A stretch of 64,000 nucleotides of DNA from Mucilaginibacter_A sp964244955 (GCA_964244955.1 CAXTKQ010000006.1:1-64000); one strand, 5' to 3'. Numbered from the stretch's first letter, positions 25,621-34,295 are shown. Numbers and translations are program-made. Notes: generated by a model not told the origin, from the letters alone.

Positions 25621-26805
25621 TTAGCGGTCCAATTCGCCCAAAACAATATCAATAGAACCGATCATGGCAACTACATCGGCAATCATCGCACCTTTACTGA
25701 TAACAGGCAATACTGATAGGTTGTTGAAACTTGGGCCGCGTGCTTTGACGCGTTTCGGGATTTCCGTTTTGCCGTCGGTGATAAAATAAAAACCCAGTTC
25801 GCCTTTCGGGTTCTCGGCGCGCATATAATAATCCTGCGCTTTCGGGATAATTTTGCGGGGAAGTTTAGCCCGTGGGTCAAATTCCGGAGTTCGTTTCAGT
25901 TCTTTTTGCAAACGTTCCACACACTGCTCGATCATTTTTAACGATTCGCCGATCTCATCAATCCGCACTTTAAACCGGTCCCAGCAATCGCCTACACTGC
26001 CCATTTCTCCTTTTCCTATCGGAATGTCAAAGTCCAGTTCCGGGTAAACCGAATAGCCATCAACACGGCGCAAATCCCACTTCAAGCCCGATCCGCGCAG
26101 CATCGGCCCGGAACAACCGTAATTAATCGCCACATCCATTGGCAGCACGCCAACATTGGCGGTGCGGTTGATAAAAACTTGGTTATCGGTCAGCAATTGG
26201 TTCAGTTCCGTCATTTTCGGCTTAAAATAATCTACAAACTCTTTGCAGCGTTCTTCAAAACCAACCGGCAAATCGTAAAACAAGCCGCCAACCCAAATAA
26301 AATTGTACAGCAGCCTTGCGCCCGAAGCCCATTCCAGCAAGCCCATAATGTGTTCGCGGTCGCGGAAGCACCACAAAAAAGGCGTAAAAGCGCCAATATC
26401 AATGCCGTAAGTGCCCAAAGCAATCAGGTGCGAGCCGATGCGGTTGAGTTCGCAAACCAAAACGCGGATGTATTCTACCCGTTTTGGTATTTCTTTGTCA
26501 ATGCCCAGCATCCGTTCCACGCCCATCACAAATGCGTGGCTGCTGTTCATGGACGACAAATAATCCAGGCGATCCGTAAAAGGGATGGTTTGCTGGTAAG
26601 ACATGGACTGCGCGTGCTTTTCAAAACAGCGGTGCAAATAGCCAATATGCGGGATCACTTCTTTCACAATTTCGCCATCGGTAATCAGCTCCAAACGCAA
26701 AACACCGTGGGTTGATGGGTGCTGCGGGCCCATGTTCAGCACCAAATCCTCCGCGCTTAGGTTTTGGATGCGCTGCTGGTATCTTTTAAATGCTTCGTTT
26801 ACCAT
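25621..26805 (-). CDS. nuoD: NADH-quinone oxidoreductase subunit D
   Basis: The 394-residue protein is the 49-kDa subunit of complex I, which with NuoB forms the quinone-binding site. Family blocks are clear: NMGPQHPSTHGVLRLELITDGE (N-terminus), EKHAQSMSYQQTIPFTDRLDYLSSM, ERMLGIDKEIPKR and the C-terminal KARGPSFNNLSVL and IGSIDIVLGELDR. It lies after nuoC with a 27-base gap containing a dispersed repeat, and is followed directly by a terminator, so nuoE and later subunits are not in this operon. Confidence 0.96.
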   Translation of the reverse strand: MVNEAFKRYQQRIQNLSAEDLVLNMGPQHPSTHGVLRLELITDGEIVKEVIPHIGYLHRCFEKHAQSMSYQQTIPFTDRLDYLSSMNSSHAFVMGVERMLGIDKEIPKRVEYIRVLVCELNRIGSHLIALGTYGIDIGAFTPFLWCFRDREHIMGLLEWASGARLLYNFIWVGGLFYDLPVGFEERCKEFVDYFKPKMTELNQLLTDNQVFINRTANVGVLPMDVAINYGCSGPMLRGSGLKWDLRRVDGYSVYPELDFDIPIGKGEMGSVGDCWDRFKVRIDEIGESLKMIEQCVERLQKELKRTPEFDPRAKLPRKIIPKAQDYYMRAENPKGELGFYFITDGKTEIPKRVKARGPSFNNLSVLPVISKGAMIADVVAMIGSIDIVLGELDR

Positions 26806-26819
26806 ACTAAATTTACTGC

Positions 26820-26834
26820 CATAAAAGAAGCATC
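26820..26834 (+). repeat. dispersed repeat CATAAAAGAAGCATC
   Basis: Exact core in the nuoC-nuoD spacer; its last bases touch the nuoC stop codon, and the reverse form is followed by GTAAATTTAG. Confidence 0.85.
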
Positions 26835-27327
26835 AATCAATCTTGATGCCTTTATAATATTCGGCGCTTTTATAATCTTCCCGTAAAGGGAAACCTTCCC
26901 AGTCATCAGGCAGTAAAATGCGGCGTAAATCCGGGTGGCCTTTAAAATCAATGCCCAACAAATCGTAGGCTTCGCGCTCGTGCCAATCAGCCGTACGGTA
27001 AACGTTGGAAATGGTTGGAAAGGAGGAAAGCACTTCCGGATCGGCAGGTTTTTCTACACTTACTTTGAGCGTCAATTGTGTTTGATACGGAAGCGAGGCC
27101 AAATGATAAACCACGCCAAAACGGTTTTCCTGGTGATAATCCATGCCCGAAAGGCAGGCCAGAAAATCAAAATAAGTTTGCGGATGGTCGCGCAGAAAAA
27201 GGCAAACCGCCGCAATTTGGTTTGGTTCGATGAGCAAGGCAGGTTGCAGGCCGTTGGTTTCTTCGCCCAAAATTACGCCTTCGCCAAATTTTGCCGATAA
27301 AAGAAGCTTGATCTCTTCAAAACTCAT
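26833..27327 (-). CDS. nuoC: NADH-quinone oxidoreductase subunit C
   Basis: The 164-residue 30-kDa subunit of complex I is identified by VEKPADPEVLSSFPTISNV, the motif EREAYDLLGIDFKGHPDLRRILLPDDWEGFPLRED compressed here to its landmarks, and the typical C-terminal DYK. It belongs to the peripheral arm with NuoB and NuoD. Its start overlaps the pdxH stop by 4 bases (27324-27327), so pdxH, nuoC and nuoD form one minus-strand operon. The N-terminal segment KLLLSAK (27294-27310) is encoded by a dispersed-repeat copy. Confidence 0.94.
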   Translation of the reverse strand: MSFEEIKLLLSAKFGEGVILGEETNGLQPALLIEPNQIAAVCLFLRDHPQTYFDFLACLSGMDYHQENRFGVVYHLASLPYQTQLTLKVSVEKPADPEVLSSFPTISNVYRTADWHEREAYDLLGIDFKGHPDLRRILLPDDWEGFPLREDYKSAEYYKGIKID

Positions 27328-27971
27328 GGTGCCAAACGTACTATTTTCCAGTTTTGCTGATCGGCTTTTTTATACAAAATACGGTCGTGCAAGCGGCTCG
27401 AACGACCCTGCCAAAACTCGATCAGCCTCGGTTTTACGATGTAGCCGCCCCAATGCGCCGGTTTTGGCACTTCCTTGTTTTCGTATTCCTGCTCCAGTTG
27501 CTGCCACTTTTGTTCCAGTTCTTCGCGCAAAGCAATTTCCTGGCTTTGCGGAGAAACTACGGCACCAATTTGGCTTCCTTTTGGCCGCGAATGAAAATAC
27601 GTCGAAGAATATTCTTTGCTCAGTTTTTCTATCGTGCCTTCAATCCGTATCTGGCGTTCCATTTCCGGCCAGTACAAAATCAGGCTGGCCAAAGGGTTTT
27701 TGGTGAGTTCTTTTCCTTTCCGGCTCAAATAATTGGTGTAAAATTTAAAGCCGTTTTCGCTGAAACCTTTTAACAAAACAATCCTTGCCGAAGGCCGACC
27801 GTCGGTTGTTGCCGTGGCCAAAGTCATGGCGTTCGGTTCGTACATCTTAGCGTTGATGGCTTCGTTAAACCACTTTTCAAACTGCCTGATCGGGTTCGGG
27901 CTTACATCAGCTTCCGATAACGTGGCCGAACGGTAATCCCGTCTTAAATTTTCTATTGCTTCCTGTTCCAT
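27324..27971 (-). CDS. pdxH: pyridoxamine 5'-phosphate oxidase
   Basis: PdxH oxidises pyridoxine- or pyridoxamine-5'-phosphate to PLP using FMN. Conserved blocks: RIVLLKGF and FYTNYLSRKGKEL (FMN site), YFHSRPKGSQIGA, and the C-terminal IEFWQGRSSRLHDR with the terminal RLAP. The frame opens up to 28028, but that ATG lies inside the long inverted repeat at 28023-28114; the internal ATG at 27971 (MEQEAIENLRRDY) gives 215 residues, matching the family length, and is preferred, though the longer form cannot be excluded. First gene of a pdxH-nuoC-nuoD operon, an unusual grouping. Confidence 0.92.
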   Translation of the reverse strand: MEQEAIENLRRDYRSATLSEADVSPNPIRQFEKWFNEAINAKMYEPNAMTLATATTDGRPSARIVLLKGFSENGFKFYTNYLSRKGKELTKNPLASLILYWPEMERQIRIEGTIEKLSKEYSSTYFHSRPKGSQIGAVVSPQSQEIALREELEQKWQQLEQEYENKEVPKPAHWGGYIVKPRLIEFWQGRSSRLHDRILYKKADQQNWKIVRLAP

Positions 27972-28022
27972 CTGCCACAAACTTACAAAATGCCGGTCGG
28001 ATTTAACTATTGCCGGTTGCGT

Positions 28023-28114
28023 TGTCATTTCGATCCGAAGGGAGAAATCTTATTTAGAAAACACAAGCTGAAACTGCTTCAAACAAGATCCCTCCCCTGC
28101 GGTTCGGGATGACA
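28023..28114. repeat. long imperfect inverted repeat, TGTCATTTCGA family (copy 2)
   Basis: Starts TGTCATTTCGATCCGAAGGG and ends GGTTCGGGATGACA, with a less matched interior than copy 1. It overlaps the upstream end of the pdxH reading frame. Confidence 0.75.
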
Positions 28115-28126
28115 GTAAAGCAACTT

Positions 28127-28150
28127 AATGCTTCTTTTACCGCATAAAAT
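28127..28150 (-). repeat. dispersed repeat AATGCTTCTTTTACC + CATAAAAT
   Basis: One of the best extended units, continuing into TTG; intergenic, just after the long inverted repeat. Confidence 0.88.
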
Positions 28151-28274
28151 TTGATCACCGCCAAAAAAGTTTCGAATGAAAATTAATTTGTATGCTTTAG
28201 CCAAAACATCAACATTGAAATTTAAACAAGTTTTCAAAACCAAGCATCAAATTTAATCCGCTATATTTAACCAT

Positions 28275-29528
28275 ATGATGCTTCGTTTATCCACCCTTTT
28301 TCTCCTCCTCGCCTTGCAAACCTCCGCCCAAAAAACCGATACCGTTTTTCTGAAAAATTTACTTGAAAAGCATCCCGAATATTTCGCCAAAATCCTAAAC
28401 CATCCAACCAAAAACGAAGTCCAGGTTTTGTACACGCAGATTGACCGCGATAAAAACAACGTGCCGCATTTCCGTTCGTACAGCTTCAACTTAAACCCGA
28501 AACGCTATTTCTATCCGGCCAGTACGGTTAAATTGCCAACGGCTATTTTTGCTTTGGAGAAATGCAGCCAGCTTAAAATCAAGGGCATAAAAGAAGCATC
28601 CATGCAAACCGACAGTGCTTTTGCCGGGCAAACCAAAGTCAGCATTGATACTTCTGCCGAAAACGGTTTGCCAAGCATTAATCAGTACATCAAAAAGATT
28701 TTGCTGGTGAGCGATAACGACGCTTACAACCGTTTGTACGAGTTTGTGGGCCGCGAAGAAATCAACCAAAAACTGAAAAAATATGGCCTGAACCAAACGC
28801 GCATTATCAGCCGGTTGGCCGTTGGCGATGCGGGCGAAAGTACTAAGCACACCAACCCAATCGAATTTTTTGCCGGTAAAAGAAGCATCTATCAAAAGCC
28901 TGCTCAATTTGACCCGAAGGATTACCCGATGCAACTGGAAAATATGTTGCAGGGAAAAGGTTATTTGGACAGCCACGACCAATTGGTCAATCAACCTTTT
29001 GATTTTTTGGAAAAAAACATTTACACAATTTCCAACCAGCAGGAAGTTTTAAAGCGGTTGTTGTTCCCGGAAGTTTATCCAAGTTTAGAACAATTTCAAC
29101 TTAAAAAAGAAGATTATAATTTGATTTATAAGTACATGAGTATGTTTCCAACTGAAAGTGATTATCCGAAATATCCAAGTCTGGAGTATTGGCCAGCTTA
29201 TTGCAAGTTTTTGTTTTATGGTTCTCAAAAAGACACCACGCTCAATCCAAACATTCGAATTTTTAACAAAGTTGGCGATTCTTACGGATACGATATTGAC
29301 AATGCTTACCTAATAGATTTTAAAAACAAAGTTGAATTTATGCTGACTGCCGTAATCCAATCCAACGAAGACGGCATTTACAACGACAACAAATACGAAT
29401 ACGAAACCGTGTGTTTGCCGTTTTTAAAACATTTGGGCGAAGTGGTTTATCAGCACGAATTGCAAAGGCAAAAGCAGCATTCGCCAGATTTGAGGAAGTT
29501 TAAGTTTGATTATCCTTCGAAAGATTAA
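28275..29528 (+). CDS. class A beta-lactamase-like serine hydrolase
   Basis: The 417-residue product has a signal peptide (about 1-19) and the penicillin-binding/beta-lactamase motifs: SxxK as STVK (Ser83-Lys86), SDN (146-148) and a likely KxG (NKVGDSYG). Class A enzymes have these three motifs, but the protein is about 120 residues longer than a typical class A beta-lactamase, so it may act on peptidoglycan-like substrates or be a periplasmic esterase instead. Repeat copies encode GIKEASM (28584-28601) and GKRSIYQ (28873-28889). Its end overlaps the convergent amine oxidase gene by 4 bases. Confidence 0.78.
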   Translation: MMLRLSTLFLLLALQTSAQKTDTVFLKNLLEKHPEYFAKILNHPTKNEVQVLYTQIDRDKNNVPHFRSYSFNLNPKRYFYPASTVKLPTAIFALEKCSQLKIKGIKEASMQTDSAFAGQTKVSIDTSAENGLPSINQYIKKILLVSDNDAYNRLYEFVGREEINQKLKKYGLNQTRIISRLAVGDAGESTKHTNPIEFFAGKRSIYQKPAQFDPKDYPMQLENMLQGKGYLDSHDQLVNQPFDFLEKNIYTISNQQEVLKRLLFPEVYPSLEQFQLKKEDYNLIYKYMSMFPTESDYPKYPSLEYWPAYCKFLFYGSQKDTTLNPNIRIFNKVGDSYGYDIDNAYLIDFKNKVEFMLTAVIQSNEDGIYNDNKYEYETVCLPFLKHLGEVVYQHELQRQKQHSPDLRKFKFDYPSKD

Positions 29529-30811
29529 GCCCCGGTTATTGTTTTCGCCACTTCCAAACCCGAAACCAGCGCAGCTTCCACCGTGCCCAATTGTTCGCCT
29601 TCAAACAAAGCTTCTCCTGCAAAATAAATAGTTTGGGCAACCGGCGTTTTTAAAATTTTTAAGGCTGAGGCGGTTTGCAAAGTGGCATAACTGTAAGAAC
29701 CGCGGGCAAAAGGGTCGGCCGTCCAATTATAAACTTTTGCGGCCACCAATTTTTGCTCGATAAAAGAAGCACCGGCATTAAAAATATGTGCCAGCGATGT
29801 GATGGCTTCCTGCAAAAGTTCCTCGTCGCTTAAATGCTGCATTTCGTCTTGCGGTTTGCCGCCCAGCCAGCCTGTCAAAACGTTGTTTTGCTGTGGGTTT
29901 TGCGTCCACCAGGTTGGTATTTTTTCTTCGGAAAACAGGAACTGCATATTGTTTAAACCTTGTTTTTTCCAAAAAGGATCGGCAAATTCCATCACGATTT
30001 TGATGATGGCACCAAAACCCATTTCGGTAGCTGCTTTTCGTTGTTTGGGCAAATCAGGGTTAAAAGTGATGGAGCCCATTTCGTTTCCGTTTAAAGTTAA
30101 AACACCTAAAGGAACAGCTAACACCAATTTTTTGCCGGTAAAAGAAGCATGCTGATTGGCAATAACTTCGACCGAGTTTGGCTGCCAGTTAACCTGCCGA
30201 ACAATTGTTTTTAAGTGAATTTCCCCGCCTAAATCCTGTACCTGTTTTGCCAGATAATTCATCAGTTGGACGTAGCCGCCGGGAATACGGAACTGCGTTT
30301 CTTCTTTATGATCGCCCAGCCATTCGTCGCGCAGCGAAAACAGACTAACGCGCGCCGCGTCGGCCGTATCATAACCGGCCGCAAACTGTTGGATGAATTT
30401 GCGCAACGCTGCAAATTTTTCTTCGTGGAAATGTTGCTGCAAAAACGTTTCGAGCGATTGGTCTTCCTGTACTTCCTGCAACGCTTTTTCAAACGCGTCC
30501 CAGTTCTCCGTAAAAAATTCGGACGCAACAATTTCCCCGTTTTTCGATTGGAAGCTTTCTCCGGAAACGGCTTTATATTTAATTTGTGCTTCTTTTAGCA
30601 GCTTTAACGTAAGCGGCAATTCGCCGTGGATAAATTCTGCGCCCAACTCTACCGGAACCGTAAAGTTATCGCCCGAAAACGTAAAACAACGTCCGCCGAT
30701 CCGGTCTCTTGCTTCTAAAACGATTACTTTTTGTCCGGCTTTGGCCAATTTTAAAGCCGTTATTAAACCTGCGGCCCCGGCACCGATGATGATTGTATCA
30801 GCTTGATCCAT
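29525..30811 (-). CDS. flavin-containing amine oxidase (monoamine oxidase family)
   Basis: The 428-residue enzyme begins with an FAD-binding Rossmann motif (IIGAGAAGLI followed by VLEARDRIGGR, residues 6-43) and ends with the FAD-binding C-terminal block YFAGEALFEGEQLGTVEAAL. The middle is the amine-oxidase substrate domain. Members oxidise amines, polyamines or amino acids, releasing H2O2; the substrate here is unknown. No signal peptide, so cytoplasmic. Segments KEAQIKYK, HASFTGKK and AGASFIEQK overlap dispersed-repeat copies (30586-30600, 30135-30151, 29759-29775). Confidence 0.88.
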   Translation of the reverse strand: MDQADTIIIGAGAAGLITALKLAKAGQKVIVLEARDRIGGRCFTFSGDNFTVPVELGAEFIHGELPLTLKLLKEAQIKYKAVSGESFQSKNGEIVASEFFTENWDAFEKALQEVQEDQSLETFLQQHFHEEKFAALRKFIQQFAAGYDTADAARVSLFSLRDEWLGDHKEETQFRIPGGYVQLMNYLAKQVQDLGGEIHLKTIVRQVNWQPNSVEVIANQHASFTGKKLVLAVPLGVLTLNGNEMGSITFNPDLPKQRKAATEMGFGAIIKIVMEFADPFWKKQGLNNMQFLFSEEKIPTWWTQNPQQNNVLTGWLGGKPQDEMQHLSDEELLQEAITSLAHIFNAGASFIEQKLVAAKVYNWTADPFARGSYSYATLQTASALKILKTPVAQTIYFAGEALFEGEQLGTVEAALVSGLEVAKTITGA

Positions 30812-30900
30812 GAAATTATAAACTGAAATATCTGCCGAATGTGTTGCTGTGATTTTGAACGGAGAGGGAAATCTTCTTCAAATCGTCCACCTAATTTATG

Positions 30901-30917
30901 CCGGTAAAAGAAGCATC
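30901..30917 (+). repeat. dispersed repeat CCGGTAAAAGAAGCATC
   Basis: Exact core upstream of the amine oxidase. Just before it (about 30851-30880) lies a fragment resembling half of the long TGTCATTTCGACC repeat. The 391-base gap 30812-31202 otherwise holds only the prfC remnant and a terminator. Confidence 0.82.
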
Positions 30918-31022
30918 TGAAAAGATTGTTCAACAAGTGCAAGATAACCACCGGACACTCCGGAGCGGCAGGCAATGTTTAAGGTTTACTTGGTTAACAT
31001 TTTTAATTCTGCAACCACAAAC

Positions 31023-31096
31023 TCCCATACTTCTTTTACCACCTAAATTTTAGTAAAATCAGAAGTGGTATGAAATTCAATCTCCGGGAAACCGCG
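31023..31096 (-). pseudogene. duplicated 3' end of prfC (remnant)
   Basis: This 74-base stretch matches 34275-34348, the real prfC 3' end, with about seven mismatches. On the minus strand it reads KRGFPEIEFHTTSDFTKI then a stop, against KRDFPEIEFHTTSEFTKN in prfC. Upstream of KRG the match stops. Differences are mostly silent or conservative, so it looks like a formerly coding tail. It and the prfC end form direct repeats around a 3.2-kb segment. Confidence 0.85.
31026..31043 (-). repeat. dispersed repeat CATACTTCTTTTACCACC (within the prfC-tail duplication)
   Basis: Identical over 18 bases to the copy at 34278-34295, next to the duplicated prfC stop. Confidence 0.85.
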
Positions 31097-31144
31097 CTTG
31101 GTTTGTTGATAAAATAGGCTTGACTTATGAAAAATCATTAATAA

Positions 31145-31178
31145 AAAGGGCAACACAAATATACTTGTGTTGCCCTTT
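31145..31178 (-). terminator. Rho-independent terminator
   Basis: Perfect 14-bp stem AAAGGGCAACACAA / TTGTGTTGCCCTTT with a 6-base loop and, on the minus strand, a TTTTTATT tail. It ends the OB-fold protein gene. Confidence 0.88.
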
Positions 31179-31202
31179 AAAAATATTATTGCTTCGCAGA
31201 AA

Positions 31203-31577
31203 TTACTGCACCTTAATCTGTTCAGGATCTGTGATGTTCATGATCGGCCTGCCCTGGTAATCGCCTATCGTTCCGGTTACGCAGGCTTTTTTCCCTTTAA
31301 AAGTTTCTTCCGGTTTTGTTTTAAACTTTGCTTTGTCTGCACTCATAATCACCAGCGTAATCAAACTTTTATCGCCTTCGCCGCCCATGTTTAAAATGGT
31401 AATGTCCGGCCCGTCCAAAACCCTGCCGCCATAAATCTGATCGCAAATGGTTACTTTTTCGCCACTGTGCTTCGCGATATCTTTTATATCGATGGTTTTT
31501 GTTTCCGTAGTGGTTTGGCTAAAGCCTTTTAATGCAACGAGTGTAAAAAAGGCGATGGAAAGGATCAGTTTTTTCAT
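31203..31577 (-). CDS. exported OB-fold-like protein
   Basis: The 124-residue product has a signal peptide (residues 1-21, ending GFSQ) and a small beta domain of OB-fold type: SGEKVTICDQIYGGRV, then TLVIMSADKAKF and KKACVTGTIGDYQGRPIMNITDPEQI, the strand pattern seen in exported OB-fold proteins of Bacteroidota. The last motif (GxIxxYxGxPxMxIxxPxQI) is typical of nucleic-acid- or ligand-binding OB domains in this phylum. Function unknown; probably periplasmic. Base composition is like the chromosome, unlike the AT-rich genes beside it. It lies inside the 3.2-kb segment bounded by the prfC-tail repeats. Confidence 0.72.
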   Translation of the reverse strand: MKKLILSIAFFTLVALKGFSQTTTETKTIDIKDIAKHSGEKVTICDQIYGGRVLDGPDITILNMGGEGDKSLITLVIMSADKAKFKTKPEETFKGKKACVTGTIGDYQGRPIMNITDPEQIKVQ

Positions 31578-31752
31578 GTTTTTGCTTTTTTTGCTTGGTA
31601 TAAAGATAAGCTAAAAGTAAAGTTCTACCTGCAATTATAAAAGCATCAGGTTAAATTTTGTTGCTGTTGATCTTTGGGTTTTGGCTGGCGTTAATAAATA
31701 GGATTAGAAATCCTTAGCGCAGAACTTATGTATAAATCAGAATGATAATTAT

Positions 31753-31760
31753 TACTTTTG
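31753..31760 (+). promoter_or_regulatory. -7 promoter element for the DUF4160/DUF2442 pair
   Basis: TACTTTTG matches TAnnTTTG seven bases before the ATG of the broken DUF4160 gene; the -33 region is weak. Confidence 0.4.
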
Positions 31761-31766
31761 AGTGGT

Positions 31767-32020
31767 ATGCCAACAGTTTTATTTATTTGGGGATGGAGGC
31801 TTTATTTTTACGCCAATGAAAACAAGGAGCCAATTCATATCCATGCCGAGAAAGGCGATATGGACTGCAAATATTGAATTTTTTTGAGGAAATGGATATA
31901 AAAGAAGAGTTTAGTTATAATATGTCGCCAAAAGACAAACGGGAAATAAGAAAAATCATATTTCAAAACTTTGATATGTTAACTGATTCTTGGAATAATT
32001 TTTTTGAAAAGACAATATGA
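31767..32020 (+). pseudogene. DUF4160 gene broken by a frameshift
   Basis: From the ATG the frame reads MPTVLFIWGWRLYFY and IHIHAEKGDMDCKY, the conserved DUF4160 N-terminus, then hits TGA at 31875-31877. The C-terminal half (NMSPKDKREIRKIIFQNF, then FFEKTI) follows in another frame and ends at TGA 32018-32020, overlapping the ATG of the DUF2442 gene (ATGA). Total span (254 bases) equals a full DUF4160 gene minus one base. DUF4160 and DUF2442 proteins are commonly encoded side by side and have been proposed to be toxin-antitoxin-like. A sequencing error in this draft assembly is the alternative. Confidence 0.82.
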
Positions 32021-32250
32021 TAGCTACACATAAAATAGAGGCCATCCATTTTGAAAAGGATTTTATTATCCTAACTATTGATGGTAATGAACTTACCATA
32101 CCTTTAGATCAATTATCTGCTAAATTGCAATCTGCAACTGATGTAGAAAGGGCAATGTGCAAAATTTCTCCTTCAGGTTATGGCATACATTGGCCTTTAA
32201 TTGACGAAGATCTTTCTATTAATGGTATTCTTCGGGATTTTGCAAAGTAG
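32017..32250 (+). CDS. DUF2442 domain-containing protein
   Basis: The 77-residue product has the DUF2442 pattern: a beta-hairpin start (IEAIHFEKDFIILTIDGNE) and the C-terminal GYGIHWPLIDEDLSINGIL, where the WPxxDEDLS box is the family signature. These small proteins are usually paired with DUF4160, here broken just upstream with a 4-base ATGA overlap; the pair may be a toxin-antitoxin-like module. AT-rich, within the segment bounded by the prfC-tail repeats. Confidence 0.85.
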   Translation: MIATHKIEAIHFEKDFIILTIDGNELTIPLDQLSAKLQSATDVERAMCKISPSGYGIHWPLIDEDLSINGILRDFAK

Positions 32251-32357
32251 GTTTCTGATAGACAAGCGTATTGCCACCAGTAAGTTGGACGTTAAAACAA
32301 TTGGCTTCTGGTTTGGAATTGCAAATCCAAACTAGTATTATATTAGTAAAGTATTCT

Positions 32358-34217
32358 TTAATTTTCACTATTAACTTGGATTTCAATATTCATCATGGCT
32401 TTTTCGATTGCCTCGATAAGAAATTCTTTGTGTAAATTACTAACTGTTTTTCCTAATTCCTCTTTTTTTAAATTTACGTTAACTTCTTTTAGCCATTCAT
32501 ATTCATCTTTAAGCTTAACTGTAAAAACTCCATGAGGATAACGTTTATTAATGAGATTATAAATTAAATGCTTTTTTGAATTTAACATATTTATAAAAGA
32601 ATTACAAAAGTTTTCAATTGGAATGTACATAAGTATGGGAATATCATAAAATTTGTTGTTATCAGAATTTCCTATTGACAAAGCCTCAACAAAGGTTTCA
32701 GGGTTTTCTTTAATCGATGCTACTAATTCGGCTGCACTAAATTCTATGCTTGTTTTCTTAGATTCTTCAATTGCTGTGTTTAAATATTTATAGTAAGATT
32801 CAAATTCTAAAGTTTTAGAAGCATGATAACCTTTCCCATAGCCCGACTTTCCAAATGGGCTATATTCAGGTTCTCTAAGTGCTTTTTTAATTTTCAAATT
32901 ATTTACATTTTGAATAGCAATATCAAGAATTTCATTTTTGGTTTTATTTAGAAAGCCATTTTCGCTAAAAAGCAAAAAGATCCCGACTAAATGCGAAAGA
33001 ATAATTTCATCTGAGATTGTCTTATTACTAAATTCATTAAATGCTAATTCAGTATTTATTAATAAATCATCATCTTCCAAATTCCAATAATTCCAAAGCT
33101 TAATCCATACAGGTGTATTTTCTTCAATATAATATTCACTATTTTCTATTGAAATTTTCACTTGGTTTATATCAATTGTGCCGAATGTGAAGAAATCATT
33201 CCACAAAAGATCACTAATTGGAGATCTATAAAAGTATGTCTGATTGTATTTCTTAAAAAAAACTTTTACGATATCTTCATCATTATCTTTATCATCTTCA
33301 TCATTATCAAATAACGAATTGCCATACAATGAGAACAAATCCACTACCCTGTCGAGTGACATTAATCCTTTTTTTATTTCAAATTGTATAGTAAAATAAA
33401 TGTACAGGATATGCTCAACCAGCTCTTTTTTTATTGAAATTGATTCTGGTAAAAATTTATAAAATATTCCGAAATCTTCAATAGACTGTCTTAAATGTCT
33501 TAAATTAGAATAATCAGCTAATAAATATAAGTCCTTAATATAATCATTATATTTAAGAATAAACCTTGCAGAATTATTGTCTAATAAACCAATGAAAACT
33601 CCTAATGCCTGATTTAGATTTGGTTTTACACTAAAACTTCTACTAATGAGTTTTTCTTTTATTTTGAAATATGGTTCTTTATTTGATTCATTTAAAAAAT
33701 CATCTTCATTTGCTAAAATAAGTACTTTCAATTGCTGCGTTTCAACAATTTGATTAATGTAACCCAATATGTTAGTAATAGGAATAAGACATCTTTCTAA
33801 ATCATCAAATACAATAATTTTTGATTTATTCTTATTTAAGTAATCTCCAATATTTAAGTCAATGTTTGTATTGCTTATATCTAAATCCGTTTTGCCATCG
33901 TTATTTAAATCAACTTTTATAGTAGCCTTAACTAAACCGGTGGCAACTTTACCTAAAAGCTTCATTCCTTTTGATGCTAATAGTGGATGAAGCTGTTGAA
34001 AAAAACTTTGCTCAATCTCTTTATAACTTGATATTCCAAAAAGACTGACAAACAAGAAATCAAATCCTTCAGCTTTTTTTTCTTCTATATATTTTTTAAT
34101 AAACCATGTTTTTCCAACACCCCACTTACCAGTTAGCTGAACGGCATATCCCGGACTGTACTTTAGATTGAGATAATGATCCAAGTATGATTCAATATGT
34201 AAATTAGGATTTTCCAT
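32358..34217 (-). CDS. KAP-type P-loop NTPase
   Basis: The 619-residue protein has a Walker A motif GKWGVGKT (residues 30-37) at the N-terminus and a Walker B IIVFDDLERC (134-143), the layout of KAP-family NTPases (STAND class). KAP proteins often carry membrane segments between the two motifs; none is obvious here, where the inserted stretch is instead hydrophilic (KVDLNNDGKTDLDIS). The long C-terminal region (about 300-619) has no recognised domain. KAP NTPases occur in several phage-defence contexts, so that is a plausible role, not shown. The gene is strongly AT-rich, lacks the dispersed repeat, and is likely acquired. Single gene, minus strand. Confidence 0.78.
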   Translation of the reverse strand: MENPNLHIESYLDHYLNLKYSPGYAVQLTGKWGVGKTWFIKKYIEEKKAEGFDFLFVSLFGISSYKEIEQSFFQQLHPLLASKGMKLLGKVATGLVKATIKVDLNNDGKTDLDISNTNIDLNIGDYLNKNKSKIIVFDDLERCLIPITNILGYINQIVETQQLKVLILANEDDFLNESNKEPYFKIKEKLISRSFSVKPNLNQALGVFIGLLDNNSARFILKYNDYIKDLYLLADYSNLRHLRQSIEDFGIFYKFLPESISIKKELVEHILYIYFTIQFEIKKGLMSLDRVVDLFSLYGNSLFDNDEDDKDNDEDIVKVFFKKYNQTYFYRSPISDLLWNDFFTFGTIDINQVKISIENSEYYIEENTPVWIKLWNYWNLEDDDLLINTELAFNEFSNKTISDEIILSHLVGIFLLFSENGFLNKTKNEILDIAIQNVNNLKIKKALREPEYSPFGKSGYGKGYHASKTLEFESYYKYLNTAIEESKKTSIEFSAAELVASIKENPETFVEALSIGNSDNNKFYDIPILMYIPIENFCNSFINMLNSKKHLIYNLINKRYPHGVFTVKLKDEYEWLKEVNVNLKKEELGKTVSNLHKEFLIEAIEKAMMNIEIQVNSEN

Positions 34218-34277
34218 TTTTAAGTGGTTTGCTTAAACTAAAAATACATTCTTAATATTACTTATTGCTTCTAATCC

Positions 34278-34295
34278 CATACTTCTTTTACCACC
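34278..34295 (-). repeat. dispersed repeat CATACTTCTTTTACCACC at the prfC stop
   Basis: Identical over 18 bases to 31026-31043; it abuts the prfC stop codon (34295-34297). Confidence 0.85.

Noticed and set aside
26179..26715. 178-residue open frame antisense to nuoD
   Set aside because: nuoD is highly conserved on the other strand; no features in the antisense product.
32481..32494. Possible repeat copy AACTTCTTTTAGCC in the KAP gene
   Set aside because: Lacks the ATG/GC part of the core and lies in T-rich DNA; probably chance.
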